This document shows positions 1 through 12,800 of a stretch of 64,000 nucleotides of DNA, one piece after another. The notes beneath the pieces are model-generated. The model ran no database searches, was not told where the DNA came from, and worked only from the letters and a program-made list of their open reading frames with translations. Position numbers and translations under genes: made by a program. Numbering within the stretch: the first letter of the stretch is position 1; each line of letters begins with the position of its first letter. Source of the DNA: Odontocerum albicorne (Eukaryota > Arthropoda > Insecta > Trichoptera > Odontoceridae); contig OX463859.1 in assembly GCA_949825065.1 (NCBI GenBank), positions 6,238,217-6,302,216 of the forward strand, in the 5' to 3' direction.

Positions 1-290
1 CGGTGAAGATGCTATGAATGAAAGGACAGCTTGTCGATGATTTTTGCATTTCAAAGACGATAATTTCGACCTGAAAGACATGGAGCGTTCCAGATGACCA
101 GTGGACTTCGGTGAGGACCGCTCAAACCATATAATTCATGAAGATCCCCTTCAAACCACCGTAGAATTGGCTGAGCAGATGAATTGTAGTCACATGACTG
201 TATATCGCCATCTTAAATCAACGGGAAAAGTCCAGAAGCTCGGCGCTTGGGTTCCACATGTTTTGAGTGAAAACAACAAAAATCAATTGT
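1..290 (+). pseudogene. mariner transposase N-terminal fragment (continues off the left edge)
   Basis: Frame 2 reads the second half of a mariner DNA-binding region. It runs from AMNERTA through a helix-turn-helix like that of SETMAR/cecropia-type mariners (LQTTVELAEQMNCSHMTVYR) to GAWVPHVLSENN, the linker before the catalytic domain. Two stops interrupt it (after TACR and after MERSR) and the DDD catalytic domain is absent. It ends abruptly at about 290, where a second fragment of the same family runs in from the opposite strand. It is a dead fragment in the intron upstream of the first visible GPAT exon. Confidence 0.75.
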
Positions 291-621
291 CGAACGTTGA
301 AACGCAAAAACCATCGACGAGCTGTCCTTTCATTCATAGCATCTTTACCATACACTTCGCAAATAACGCGAGCAGCTTTGGCAGCTTTATTCCCTCGATT
401 GAACGTGAACAGGAGGTGTCGAAAATGCTCACTTTCGTCTACTTGACATTCCATTTTGAAGGCTTGTAATCAAATAAAATAATATATGTAACGTAAAAGC
501 AAACACAATATCTTGTAGAGCAGAAAATTTTCTTTCGAATGACGTATAACCTTGACCATTTTGTTTTACTTTTGGTGTTCATTTTTAAATTTGAAAAAAA
601 AAACTGACAACTTATGTTCAC
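291..621 (-). mobile_element. mariner 5' end fragment (terminal repeat, leader, first ~50 codons)
   Basis: Read on the minus strand, a terminal-repeat-like start (TGGGTGTGAACATAAGTTGT, near 621) is followed by a roughly 165-bp leader. An ATG at 454 then opens MECQVDESEHFRHLLFTFNR, continuing through KDAMNERTARRWFLRF. The leader and coding start are nearly identical to 28829-29218, which fixes it as the same family. It is joined tail to tail at about 290 with the plus-strand fragment. Confidence 0.75.
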
Positions 622-669
622 ACCCAATAGAATAGGTAACCGTACAATAACAAATCTTTATGATTACAG

Positions 670-857
670 ATGGTTACTCCGTGGGCTAGGTGCTTTCTAC
701 ATAAAACGCCGTCTGGAGAACAGTCGCGAAGAGAAAGACACAGTGTACCGTGCTGCGCTACACACCTACATGATGCACTGCCTCCGTGCCAGACACAACA
801 TTGAGTTCTTTATCGAGGGGGGACGTAGCAGGACTGGAAAGCCACAGTTACCTAAAG
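670..857 (+). CDS. GPAM: GPAT exon a (motifs II and III)
   Basis: The acceptor TTACAG ends at 669 and the donor is AAAG|GTCAGT. The exon starts with the third base of a codon and ends with the first base of a Gly codon. It encodes WLLRGLGAFYIKRRLEN through FFIEGGRSRTGKPQLPKG, carrying substrate-binding motif II and motif III of the PlsB-type acyltransferase domain. Any preceding exon, including the HxxxxD catalytic motif, is outside the window. Confidence 0.9.
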
Positions 858-3800
858 GTCAGTCAAAGGCACATTTTAACTACATTTTATTTTATATGGG
901 CTAGGATCACTATCCCAACTTCCAATTTTTCGAGAAATAAAATTCTCTGCAAGTCAAATTCCAAAAAAATCAATTCTGAAAAAAAAGGATATATAATTTA
1001 TATTAAACCTTCAAATACCTACATGAAATAAATCTAATTTACAAACCATCCAATTCAATGAAAATATAAAAATAAATTTGATAGTATAGTACAGACGTGG
1101 GCAAATGTGGCTCTTCGTTGGGTTAATTGCGGCTCCCAATGTCTTATAAAAATAAAGATACTTTATTTCCCCATTATATTAGGTAAAGCGGAAAGAAATG
1201 CCATTTTTTTTTGATGCCATAAAAAATTGATTTAAACAAAAGCTATACAATATTATTCCGTTAAATAATTACCGTTATTACCGATGATCTTCCTCCACAG
1301 AATAGGCAGTTTTTTAATACGTTATTCGTATAATTCTGGTGGTTTTTCGGTAAAATATGACTCCAAGTGATTTCGGACTTGTTCGACATTCGTAATTTTT
1401 TTATCTCGAAGTGAATGTTCCATCGACTTAAAAAGATGGTAATCCAAAGGGAAAATATCAGGTGAATATGGTGGATGCTACAGAACTTCTAAATCTAGCT
1501 CTTTTATTTTGTCCTGCGTAATTCTTGCTGCGTGTGGTCTTGCATTATCATGTTGTAGAATTCTTCTCTGATTCTTTACTAAAACTGATCATTTTTTAAG
1601 CAGTTATGTCTTTAATCTTTCGAATTGGGCACAATACACATCTGCTGTAACAGTCTGACCAGGTTTTAGTAATTCATAATGAACAACTTCCAAAAAATCC
1701 CACCAAACACAAAGGAAAACTTTTTTCTGAGTCAATGTCGGCTGAGGGGTAGACACAGACATTCTGCTATTTAGGTAGTATTTTATCAGATAGTGTAAGA
1801 GTTAAGAGGGATATTGAAGGGCATATAGCGATAGGAAATATTTAATATGTCACTAAAACATATCATATATGCTTGAACTGGACAGTATCAAAATGTGCCA
1901 AGATGTCCAAGTCCACAACAGTATTTTAGTACCAGCTTTGATGTATGGGAGTGAATCGTAGACTCGGAAAAACTGAAAAAAGAAGAAAAAATGCTGTAGA
2001 AATGTGTGCACTGAGAAAAATACATGGGGGAACAATTTATGATAGAATATGGAACGAAGTGATTGGGGATGAATGTGACCTTTTTCCATATTGTTAGGCT
2101 TTACATTATTAATTATTTTTGTGTTAACTGATATTTACTAGCATATTATTTATTGCATTGTATTATACAATACAACTTTGTGAGATATTGCCATGTGCCA
2201 ATCTCTCTCAACCAACCAGAAATTTGTTGAACTGGTTTTAAGTACAACACCAGGCTGAATTACCTTTTAAAGAAATCTCGGTTCCAATGGGAATGGAACC
2301 CGCCACCTCTGTGATAGAAAACAGGTGTTTATTATTACCAATTAGGCCACAGAAGTCTCGCAATTAAATTTAAATAAAGGCTTTAAATTCAAGTGGCTTC
2401 TAAGGTGTGAAATATTAAGAAATTCCAGTCAACACTTAATATGTTTTCATTCCAGGTGGCATATTATCTGTGATAGTAGATGCTTACTTGGATGGAACCA
2501 TCGAAGATGCCCTTTTGGTGCCCGTCTCCATGAATTACGAGAAACTGGTGGATGGAAACTTTGTCAGAGAGCAGCTGGGCATGCCCAAACAGATGGAGAC
2601 CTTTGGTGCGGCCATCAAGGCCATCTGGAAGGTGCTCAATTCACACTACGGAAGCATTAGGGTGGACTTCAATCAGCCATTTTCCATGAGGGTAAGGCTT
2701 CTTTTTAACCATTGATTATTAGAGAGCCTACAATGGCAGTTTCAAAATAGCATGCGTACGGTTCATTGTGTTGCCAGCAAGAAAAAACACCAAAGTATTG
2801 TTTCTATACAATCGAATGGAATCGAATTAATTAAATGTAGATTATTCTATCAAATGTAGCAAAAAGAAACATAAACTAGGGGCTATGCACCTTGCTGCTC
2901 TATGACTCTTTCTGTATAAATGGTAAAGTATCTATATACATCCATTATTTAAATAATATATGTAAAAATATCAATTTATAGACCATTTTAGAATTCTGAA
3001 TATAATTATTGTAATATGTTTTATCAACACTTTATTCCAACCGGTTTCAAGGTTTTTACTTTATCATGAGGAGAACACAAACAAGACAGTATTGTTTGTT
3101 CTCTTGAAACCGATAGGGTTATACTGTTAAATGAAGTGGAATAAACAGTGTTTGATAAAACAAAATCAATGTCTTTAAACCTCCACAGTGTTAATGTCTT
3201 GACTATAAATGCGAAGCGTGCAGTGTGGCCACTGCGATAGTAAGCGGTACGTTGGTTCGCTAGGATATGTCGTCTAATTCGCAACATAGCTCTAAGCATC
3301 AAGCGAGGCTCCTACCTGTGTGGCCGAGGCCTTAACTATAAATAATGTAATTTAAATGTGTTAAAATATTTTTTTTTTAGGAATTAGTGAGATCCTTTAA
3401 TCAATTCTCCAACAAGGCTGCCCTGACTAGAAGCATCTCATTTGAATCTCCCGTTTACAAGAGCGAGGCGGAGAATCTGTCTCCCATCACCATCCAGATG
3501 CTGAGCTACGAGAGGACCATGAGCTCCAATCCCAGCTGTGCCAGCCTGTACGGGGGTGACTGCATCACGGATGAGCAGCAGGGACTTGTCGAGGCTATTG
3601 GGAGGCATATTGTTTATGGTATTTTATTTTATTGTTGATACAGATTAAACACAATTACATCGTAAATAATAATAGAAAATTTTAAGAACTTACGATAGCA
3701 TAATCTCAATTCAGATAGCCATATAACTTATATAAAGCTTTATTGATTATCCTTCAAATCTATCAGTCACTCACCGTCTTCTCCAGTACAAAAAAAATAT

Positions 3801-6800
3801 CTACGATATCTCTATATGAGTGAGTTCGGTGTCTATCCATGGCTTTATCCTACTCAGTTTCTGCTGGGCATGCTCGGGTATAACTCCTTGAGCGTAAGAA
3901 GAGATCTGCGTCTCCTGGTATACGTTGTCAAACTCGTTCGAGGAGTTGTGAGCTGTCCAGCATTACTGCAAAGATTAGCGTCAAATGTTCCTAACAATTA
4001 TACTGGACTGCGCCGGCAAGAACTGTTCTCAATAACATACGCAAGAACGGGTCTTCCAGCCGCTATGCCTGTTGGAAGGGCCTTAACTCTTTTGAACGGG
4101 ACTGCTTCGGATATTGACATATTTCATATCACATTACCAAAAGCAAAAGTAAATTATCTTCTAAGATTGAGCGCGTTAGAAAGCACTCATCAACGTGGCT
4201 TTGAATATATGTGTATGTTTGTGTGTATATTTTATTCTATATAATTTTTTTTTATTCTTTATAATTTTTCTTTATTTTTAATGTTAACACATCTTGTATT
4301 TTTCAAAGTAATTGGGCTAAGCCTGTTTTGAGAAAATAAATAAATAAAATCTCCCCCCGCTTCCAGTCTCGTAAGATTCTGCCATGCGTTATCTAAAAGT
4401 ACAAAAATACTGTCATGAATGACTTTTAGATTCAGGTAATGGAAAGCTATCCCCTGTTGAGGGAAAGTATGCGTCATCTGTGCTTATCCTAAATGATAGT
4501 GGACATATGTCAAAATGTTGTTCTAATACGGTATATGTTCAGGAAGAAACTTGAGCCCCCTTCAATATTTCAGGCCAGTAGCAATTAATGCTACTTATAT
4601 TACGCGTGTTTTTATTTAATGAAGGGCCTACCGAGTGGGAATTAAGATGAAACCTCAATAGACACCTGTTGTTCATTGTATGATGGTAATAATTTTAGCT
4701 GAGCAAAAAAGACAATTTAACCTGTACACCGCGTTAAAAATCAAATTCCACGAATCCTGTGCGCGGCACAATTTCGGCGTTTTTTTAATTTCTAAGTTTA
4801 AACACGTATTTTGTTTAGAACCACTGATATTTGATTACAACACCAAGTAAACATGACATTCAAGTAATTTTCTGATAATAAATAATAGTCATTACTCTTA
4901 AGGAGACTCATTAAATAAAGGAGATAAACTAAACATTACGTAAAATACACAACGGAATGCTACAAATCAGATCACAGGCGTTTGTGCTTCCTGCGAGGAA
5001 CACATAAAGAGTATTCATTATTTCGAAATATACAAATAAAAAGAATTAGATGCCGCCGAAATAGGCTGAGACTGAATAAATTAGCTAAACTCCATTTTTT
5101 ATATGTCATTTGAGCGCGGGGCCTCTTTAAACGCAGATATAGGTGCAGCTGCGCGCTTTGTAACTGTCTCAGGCCAGACCTGTATTTTTGTTTCCCTGAT
5201 ATTAGCCATCACTCTAAATACTCTCAAACCAACTTTCCTCTGACTGTATCTTTAAACATTCTAGACAGCATGCAAGCAACATCCATCATGTCCACCAATG
5301 CCGTGGCCTTCCTGCTGCTGACACGTTTCAGGCACGGCTGTTCTCTGGACCAGCTGGTCGTAGCTCTGGAGGCTCTCACCAATGATCTGCTCAATAGTGA
5401 TAAGGATGTTGGCTACACGGGAGAAGCTGTTGATGTTGCTAATCATGCTGTAAGTAGAGTGCACAATTGACACATAAGATTAATGAAGTTATGTTTGCAA
5501 AGCCCTCAAACAATTTTTATTCCTCTCCACCATCCCGTCTTTTTCATCTGATTAATGATATCTCACCTTATATTAAAAGAAATGTTCGGGTGATTGTCTG
5601 TCGTTGTGGGGTTTATAGGCGTATGCTCATGTATGTACGAGGCATATCCAGAAAGTAAGTGTACCGAATTTTTGCAGGTTACAATTTTTTTTATTTAAAC
5701 AAAAAAATTACGTGGTTACCGTAGTACATATGTAAGCTATTTTTCGACATAGTCGCCATTCCTCTCAATGCAGGTGGTGAAGCGGGGTATCAACTTTTTG
5801 ATGCCTTCCTCGAAGTAGTTTCCCGCCAACCCCTCCGTCCACTTCTCCACCTCCTCCTTTACGTCCTCGTCGGTTGAAAACCTTTTTCCACCCATGTGCA
5901 GCTTCAGGGAGGTAAATAGATAGTAATCTGAAGGTGCTAGGTCAGGGGAATGCGCGGGATGGTTCAGGACATCCCATTTAAACGAGGCGAGCAGTTCCTT
6001 CGTGGCGTTGGCCGTGTGTGGTCTGGCATTGTCGTGCAGCAGGCAGACTCCCTTTGTCAGCATGCCTCTCCTCTTGTTCTGAATCGCCCTCCGCAATTTT
6101 TTTAGGGTCTCACAGTATCTTGCAGAGTTGATGGTCTCCCCTTGAGGCATATATTCAATTAAAATTATGCTTTGGCAGTCCCAAAACACGGATGCCATGA
6201 TTTTCTTGGCTGAAATTGTGGTTTTGAACTTTTTGGCGGAGGGTGAAGAGGTGTGACGCCACTGTTGAGACTGCCTTTTGGTTTCAGGCGTGTAGTGTGC
6301 AACCCAAGTTTCATCTCCAGTAACGATGGAGCGGAGAAATTCATCTCCATGGAGTTTGCAGCGCCTCAAAAACTCTTGCCCGGCCTCCACTCGATTCAAC
6401 TTGTGTTGGTCTGTCAGCTATTTTGGGACCCACCTCGCGGACAGTTTCCGATATCCGAGGGTTTCTGTGATGGTTTCGTGTAGTAGAGATCTGGAGATTT
6501 GCGGAAACATCGCAGAAAGTTCATCCACAGTCAATCTGCGATCGTCACGGAGCGCATTTTCGATTTTTTCCACAATTTCGTCAGTCACAATTGAAGGTCT
6601 TCCGCTCCTCTGATCATCATGCACAGACGTACGACCGTTTTTAAACTCGCGACACCACTTGTACACACTCGTACGATTCATAGCTTTATCACCATATGCA
6701 GTTTTCACCTCATTATAAACCTCAACCGGAGGTTTTCCCTTCCAAACGAGATAACGGATGACGCCGCGTATTTCGCACTTGGCGGGAGATTGGATTGACA

Positions 6801-9800
6801 TTTTTCACGAAACGTGCTGTCGCGTCGACACTTCTCAACGTACTGACCTCGAACCGGTCTCGTTGCGGAGGGGAAGGGTCAGGCTACATGGAAGTGTAGC
6901 CAACATGTCGAAAATAAAATCCATCCGGTCGTGAGAGCCTCAGTACACTTACTTTCTGGATACGTCTCGTATATTGTCATGGGTTTCGTGGGGATAGATA
7001 GTCATTGGAATGTTTTTTGGGACCATGTAACTGGCTTCATTTACTTTTGCTTGGTTGGTTGGAAGAGATTGCCGCCTGGCAATAATCCTGCCCGATTGTA
7101 TTTAGAATAAAAGTATTAAATAAATAAAAAATTTCGAATATTTTGGAAACTCATTCATTCATTTGTTTGGCACCCTTCAACTTATCTAAATTGGTGATTT
7201 AGGCATATTAAAAAGCGTGGCAGGGAGAACACATTATTTTTGGCCCCATTACTCAAACTTTCGGACTTAGAACCACTGGAGGCAGAGAAAAGTATGTTTG
7301 GAACATGTGAATTAAATTTTGAAAGAAGGAAAGGTAAGGAGTAAAGAAAAAGAAGGATATCTGTATGAGAATGTGTATGAATGTAAAGAAAGTGAAGGAA
7401 GTGTAATGATCTGTCCTCTCTGCCTACCCCAACAGGGAAACAGTGTGATGGTACGTGGAATGAGAATTAAATAAGAATTAGTATGAATTTTTTTTCATTT
7501 CTCATGTTAGTCGTTCGTAGTCTGCAAATGTGTTCCAGAGTCGTACTAAAAGGACTAAAATGACATTACAAACTTGTACAAAGAGAAAAATCTTATTTTC
7601 CATATTTCTTTGATTTGTTTTATTTTTTACAAATTTCTACTTAATTTATAACTGATGTTTAAAATTTTTGTTTTATCCAGATCAACATACTCGGTCCCGG
7701 TTTAGTCCTGAAGGAATTCGAAGCTGAAAACATAATGGTGAAGCCAGTCTCCATTCTGCCCAACATCATTGAGCTCTCCTACTACAGCAACTGCCTTCTG
7801 TCGCACTACACCATGTCTAGTATTGCAGGTTAGTTTAGATGCCTTATACAGTTAAACTCCGTTAATTCCAAATTCAGGTGAAACGGATTTAATTAAAAAT
7901 ATTCAAATTAAGAATTACACAATTTAAGAAACTATTTGAATTTGCACAGCAATTTTTTCTAACTGTAAAAATAATTCTAGTCAATTGTGTTGGCATTTTT
8001 TTCGCAATATTGAGACGTAATAACATATTTAATCCCACGGGGCCAATTATTATCGGCCCCAACTGGTATATGCTAAAAATCCCACGGGGCCAATCATTAG
8101 ATTCAAGGTTTTCATGCAAGTTTTTTTTTTTTTATGAAATATGAAAATTACTTATTATTTTACACTCTACATGGAGGTCTCCACAAAAAAATTAGGTTTT
8201 AAAATTAAATATTAACACGTTCACTGCGTATAAAATGTCATACAGAGATTCTGAAAATTCGCGAATTTTTGAAAACCCATAACTTTGTTAAAAATCAAAT
8301 TCTACTTTCTATTGAAACATCATATACAAGTGTATTCCTTCGTGTTGTAGCGACCGTGCGTGCGGTCACTGAACCCACTGAGGCGATCCTTGGCCGCTCG
8401 CTCATTGAACTCGCACTGTAAGGAATGCGAGACAGCACTGGGCGAAGGTCGCCCGCGCGGTCATTGAACTCACTAGTAGCGAACAGCGAGAGCGAGACGC
8501 CGACATATCTCTTGCCTCTCCTGCAGACCGTAGTATGAAATGTATATAGAACGCGCAACAATAACCATGTGTCCGGCGAAGCGAGACAGCGACATGTTTT
8601 GCGCCGTTCTATACATTATAAATACAGACGCTTTCAATAAACTTTCTCTCTTTGCTTATCTCGATCTCGACGACTTTTATTCAAACAACCTCATCCTTCT
8701 ATGCGAAACACAAGTCCCTAAAGTGTCTTCAAAACACATTAAACCGGCGTCGAATCCTTATCGGGAGACGTTTATGAGTGCACTCAACATTCAAGGCTAT
8801 TTTGTATGGACACGGGAGCCGTGTTCGACGCAGTGAACGTGTTAACTGAGATAAAAAATAAAATATAAACTGTTTTTTTTGCCAAAAAATGCTTGGGATT
8901 TATGCACATTTTATGCAAAATATGCTGGGATTAAAAGGGTTAATTGTAAAACATGTATAACAATCATTTATTCATATAATTTTAAAAAAACTTACTCGTA
9001 GTTATCACTCATTTGATTTTGACATGGTCAATTTTTTACCCAAATCCACTTGTTTATGTTTGGATGCGTAATATAATATGATGATCTTACTGGTTTTTAT
9101 TTGGTTGTGCACTTGATTACTATATTATAATCGCTAATATAAAGTTTTCGACAAATTCTATATTATAATCGCTTACCAGCGCATAATCTCCTCAGTGCGA
9201 TACAGGCAAAAGCCTAGTTAACTGGGGACACGACAAATGTAAGGTAACAAACCCAGACCCATTCAAATTGTGTGTCCAAATTAAATTACCTGTTGTTTTT
9301 TTTTCGCAAATTGTGTATTTTTAGAATTCTTGTCATGTGTAAATAAAAAAAATAAAAATGAAATAAATAATATACTACATAGTTATCCTAAAGTCGATTT
9401 AGGAACTTAGAAAATGGTGGCAAATAAAAATTATCGTACTTCTGATCAATGGACTTTTACTACAGTGAAACCCAGTTTTTACGGGCCCTTGTTTTATTTG
9501 AGTACATTTAGTACCCGCTTTTATGTTTTTATTTCCCACAATTAATGTTTGAAATATTTAAAATGCAAATCAATTTATAAACATATTTAATTAAATGCGC
9601 GAAGATTTAAAATATTTTAAATGAATATTAGGAAGCAGAAATATGTTGTTTCTATTTAAAGACACGTGTGCACCTGTACCTGCAGCGCTCATGGTCAAGG
9701 TTATGGTACATGAGTCGTGTAATACGAGGCAATTGGTGGGAAATTTAGCGAATCAGAGACAGGCAGACTGTAAAGACAGGTCAATCTGTGCTTGTGTTTT

Positions 9801-12800
9801 AAACGTGTCGGTCGTGTACATACGATTTCAATTGTCGTGTATTTCATGTGTCAATTTACGTTTTTTGCATTTCTTTCAATTTTTCATTGAATCCCTTCAA
9901 ATAATGTCTCGGCAAAGAAAAACATTATCGATTCAAGAGAAAAGGAAAATTCTCAAAAAAGTGAATAAACAAGTTGGCTCACGTGTTTTGCTCGCGCGTG
10001 ATTTGGGGATACCCATTACAACTTTGGCTACGATAATAAAAGATCGCGAATCGATTGAAAAATGCAATGTGGTCCCATGGCGAAAAAACGCATGCACAAT
10101 ACAACCTTCAAAATAGGATGAAATGGAAGAAATCCTTAAAGAATGGTTTGTCAGCTCGCATTCCAGCAATATGCCAGTCAACGGTCCATTAATTCGAGAT
10201 ATGGCCCTGCACATTGCGTCTCGATTAAATATCGAAGGATTTACTGCATCAAATGACTGGATAGATCATTTCAAGAAGAGGCACTCTGTGGTGTATAGAT
10301 CAGTTTGTGGGGAATCTCAAAGTGTGGATTTGGAGATCGCTGAAGATTGGAAGCAGACGAACTCTAATTGTGATGACATCTGAAGTTATGGATATCGATG
10401 ATATAGTGGACAGTCACATCCACGAAAACTTACCCGATGAAAAATTATCTGGCGAAGAAGAGGTAAACTTAATCCATCCAATTCCAACAAAAGAAGATGC
10501 TATGAGGCATATTGAGGGCCTTACCATGTAAAAGCTACTTTACTAGTATTGAAAACGTACAAGGCGAAACTTTCTTATCGATTTATAAGATCGAAAGAGC
10601 TGTAAACCAGCACAAAAATATGTACCAAACCGATTCGCGTGATTATCTAAATAAAAAATAATTTTCAATTTTTAAATTTTTTTTCTAACCCCGAATCTAC
10701 GTTTTCCCTCTAATTACGTTTTTTTATCAGTCCCTTCAAAAACGTAAAAACAGGGTTTCATTTTACATGTATTCCTTTTTTAATTCTGTGTTTCAACATC
10801 ACTGTTTGTATTCCCCTCACAGTTAGATACATTATTTTTAATATATTTTAAGAGATAAGTTATTGATCTAAACAATTGTTCTTTTATATAGAAGATTGTT
10901 ACCGAAAGACCATTCTAAATTCTGACTAACATTTCACTAGATCAGTTATTATTTACATTATTCATTTCAGCCACAGCCCTCCAAGTCCTCACAGGAGACA
11001 GCGTGGAAGAGAACGGAATGTACGTGTCTTGGCAGGATCTTACAGAGATGAGCCTGCAACTGTGTGAGATTTTGTCACAGGAGTTCATCTTGTGCAAGCC
11101 CTGTCAGACCCTGGAGGATGTAGTCGGCGAGGCAATACACTCTATGTGCTATAAAGAATGGCTCGTCACTAGGAAGGTACTTGGATTTCTTTTTTCTTAG
11201 TGACTTTAATTAAATTGATTGATTAGATATTTTCTTTACTAGAATCGTGAATTTCATTTCCATCAAACAAGAATATTTTATTTTAAATAAATAGACAATA
11301 AAACTAATAGTTGATGAACTAATAAATATTATATTATAAGGTTACCTCAAAACTCGTAAACTATGACTTCACGAATGGGCCGATTCATGTATCAATGAAA
11401 TGTATGTTGTTTTTTTTTTATCGTGTGCATATTGATGATGAGAAATCGTCACTTTACTATTGCATTAGACCACCGAACCATTATACAGAAGTAGATTATT
11501 TAGGAAAGTAATGGTTATATATCGTTAAATCAGAGTACTTAATTTTTATAATCGAAATGTTAACCGGTTCTCTGCCACGAGCGTGTTGACGCGCTCTCCG
11601 ATTCAGTGCTCGCCAGGCCGGCCATACAAAATGAACGCGTAAACGCGCTCTCCTTTGAGCTTGTCACAAGCCAATATCAAATCCAATTGTAATAATTTAT
11701 AAATTATAACACATAGTGACATCTATTGGGATGGTCAAGAAATACTTAAATATTACAATTTACCGATATTATCAAAGTTACAGTTATCTTTCTAAAAGCT
11801 TTCACTGACAGTCAATACGTGTCTCTGATACAGGGTTACCGACTACAGTTTTTTGCGACGTAATTGCGATAATTTATAATGACTTCGTTTGTAGTTTTGT
11901 TCAGTGGTTGATTTTTAACTTTTGTGCGTTATTTTTGTTAATTTTTCAAAGTATTTATTTACAAAGTGTGTTTTCATGTATTCTTTGGTTATTGGGGGTA
12001 GTTTTGCGGCATAATACGACGTTTATATAGACTTTTTACGGTTTTATTTTATAGTTTATTTACCTTTTGTGCTTTATTATACATCATACAGATGATTTGT
12101 TGATTTTAGTTTACAAAGTATATTATATTCCACTATATTTATAAGTAAACGTGTTTTCTGTGTCAAGTTGTGACAACCCTGACATTTTGTGAATATTTAA
12201 AATGTGTTTTTCTGAGTGAACGGCAGCTCAAACGCCCCACGGTGTATGTATTTAGTAAGTTTTCATAATATCCTTTATATCTGTATACAAAAAATATAAA
12301 ATTTTTAGGTTTTATTTTTGTTGAAAAAATCCCGGCCTGCTGGGTGCGGCCATACTAATAACTTCCGGCACTTAAAGGGTTAATATAACCTCTTCATTAA
12401 GAGATGTGTGATGTTGAAATGTGAAATTCAATTTAAGATAAATAAACAATATTTTTAATTACACACCATCGGCGCCATCTCCCTGTCGGGGTAAGCAGAG
12501 AAGACAGAGCGCCGGACCTTCCTATCTTGACATACATCCTTCGCCTCTTCCACATTCATACAACTTCTACGATTTCTCTGACTTCCTACATTTCCTTCTT
12601 TCACAATATCACTTCTTTGATACAACTTTACTTTCCTTGGTCTTTCTCTCACACGCTTTCCACTCACATTTGCACTATATAACTGTTTAGTTAGTCTTTC
12701 TTCATTAATTCCTTCCACATCATCCAAACCATCTCAGCGTGCACTTCTTCATCTTACTTAATGCATCAGCCTTTAGTTCACAGTCATTATCACTTAATTA

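Noticed and set aside
8295..8836. Two short coding frames in the GC-rich MITE core
   Set aside because: No family resemblance, on opposite strands, and confined within TTAA-bounded inverted ends.
9904..10531. Domesticated CENP-B/jerky-like host gene
   Set aside because: It has an in-frame stop, loss of the DDE core, a frameshifted tail and flanking pogo terminal repeats. It is a dead transposon.
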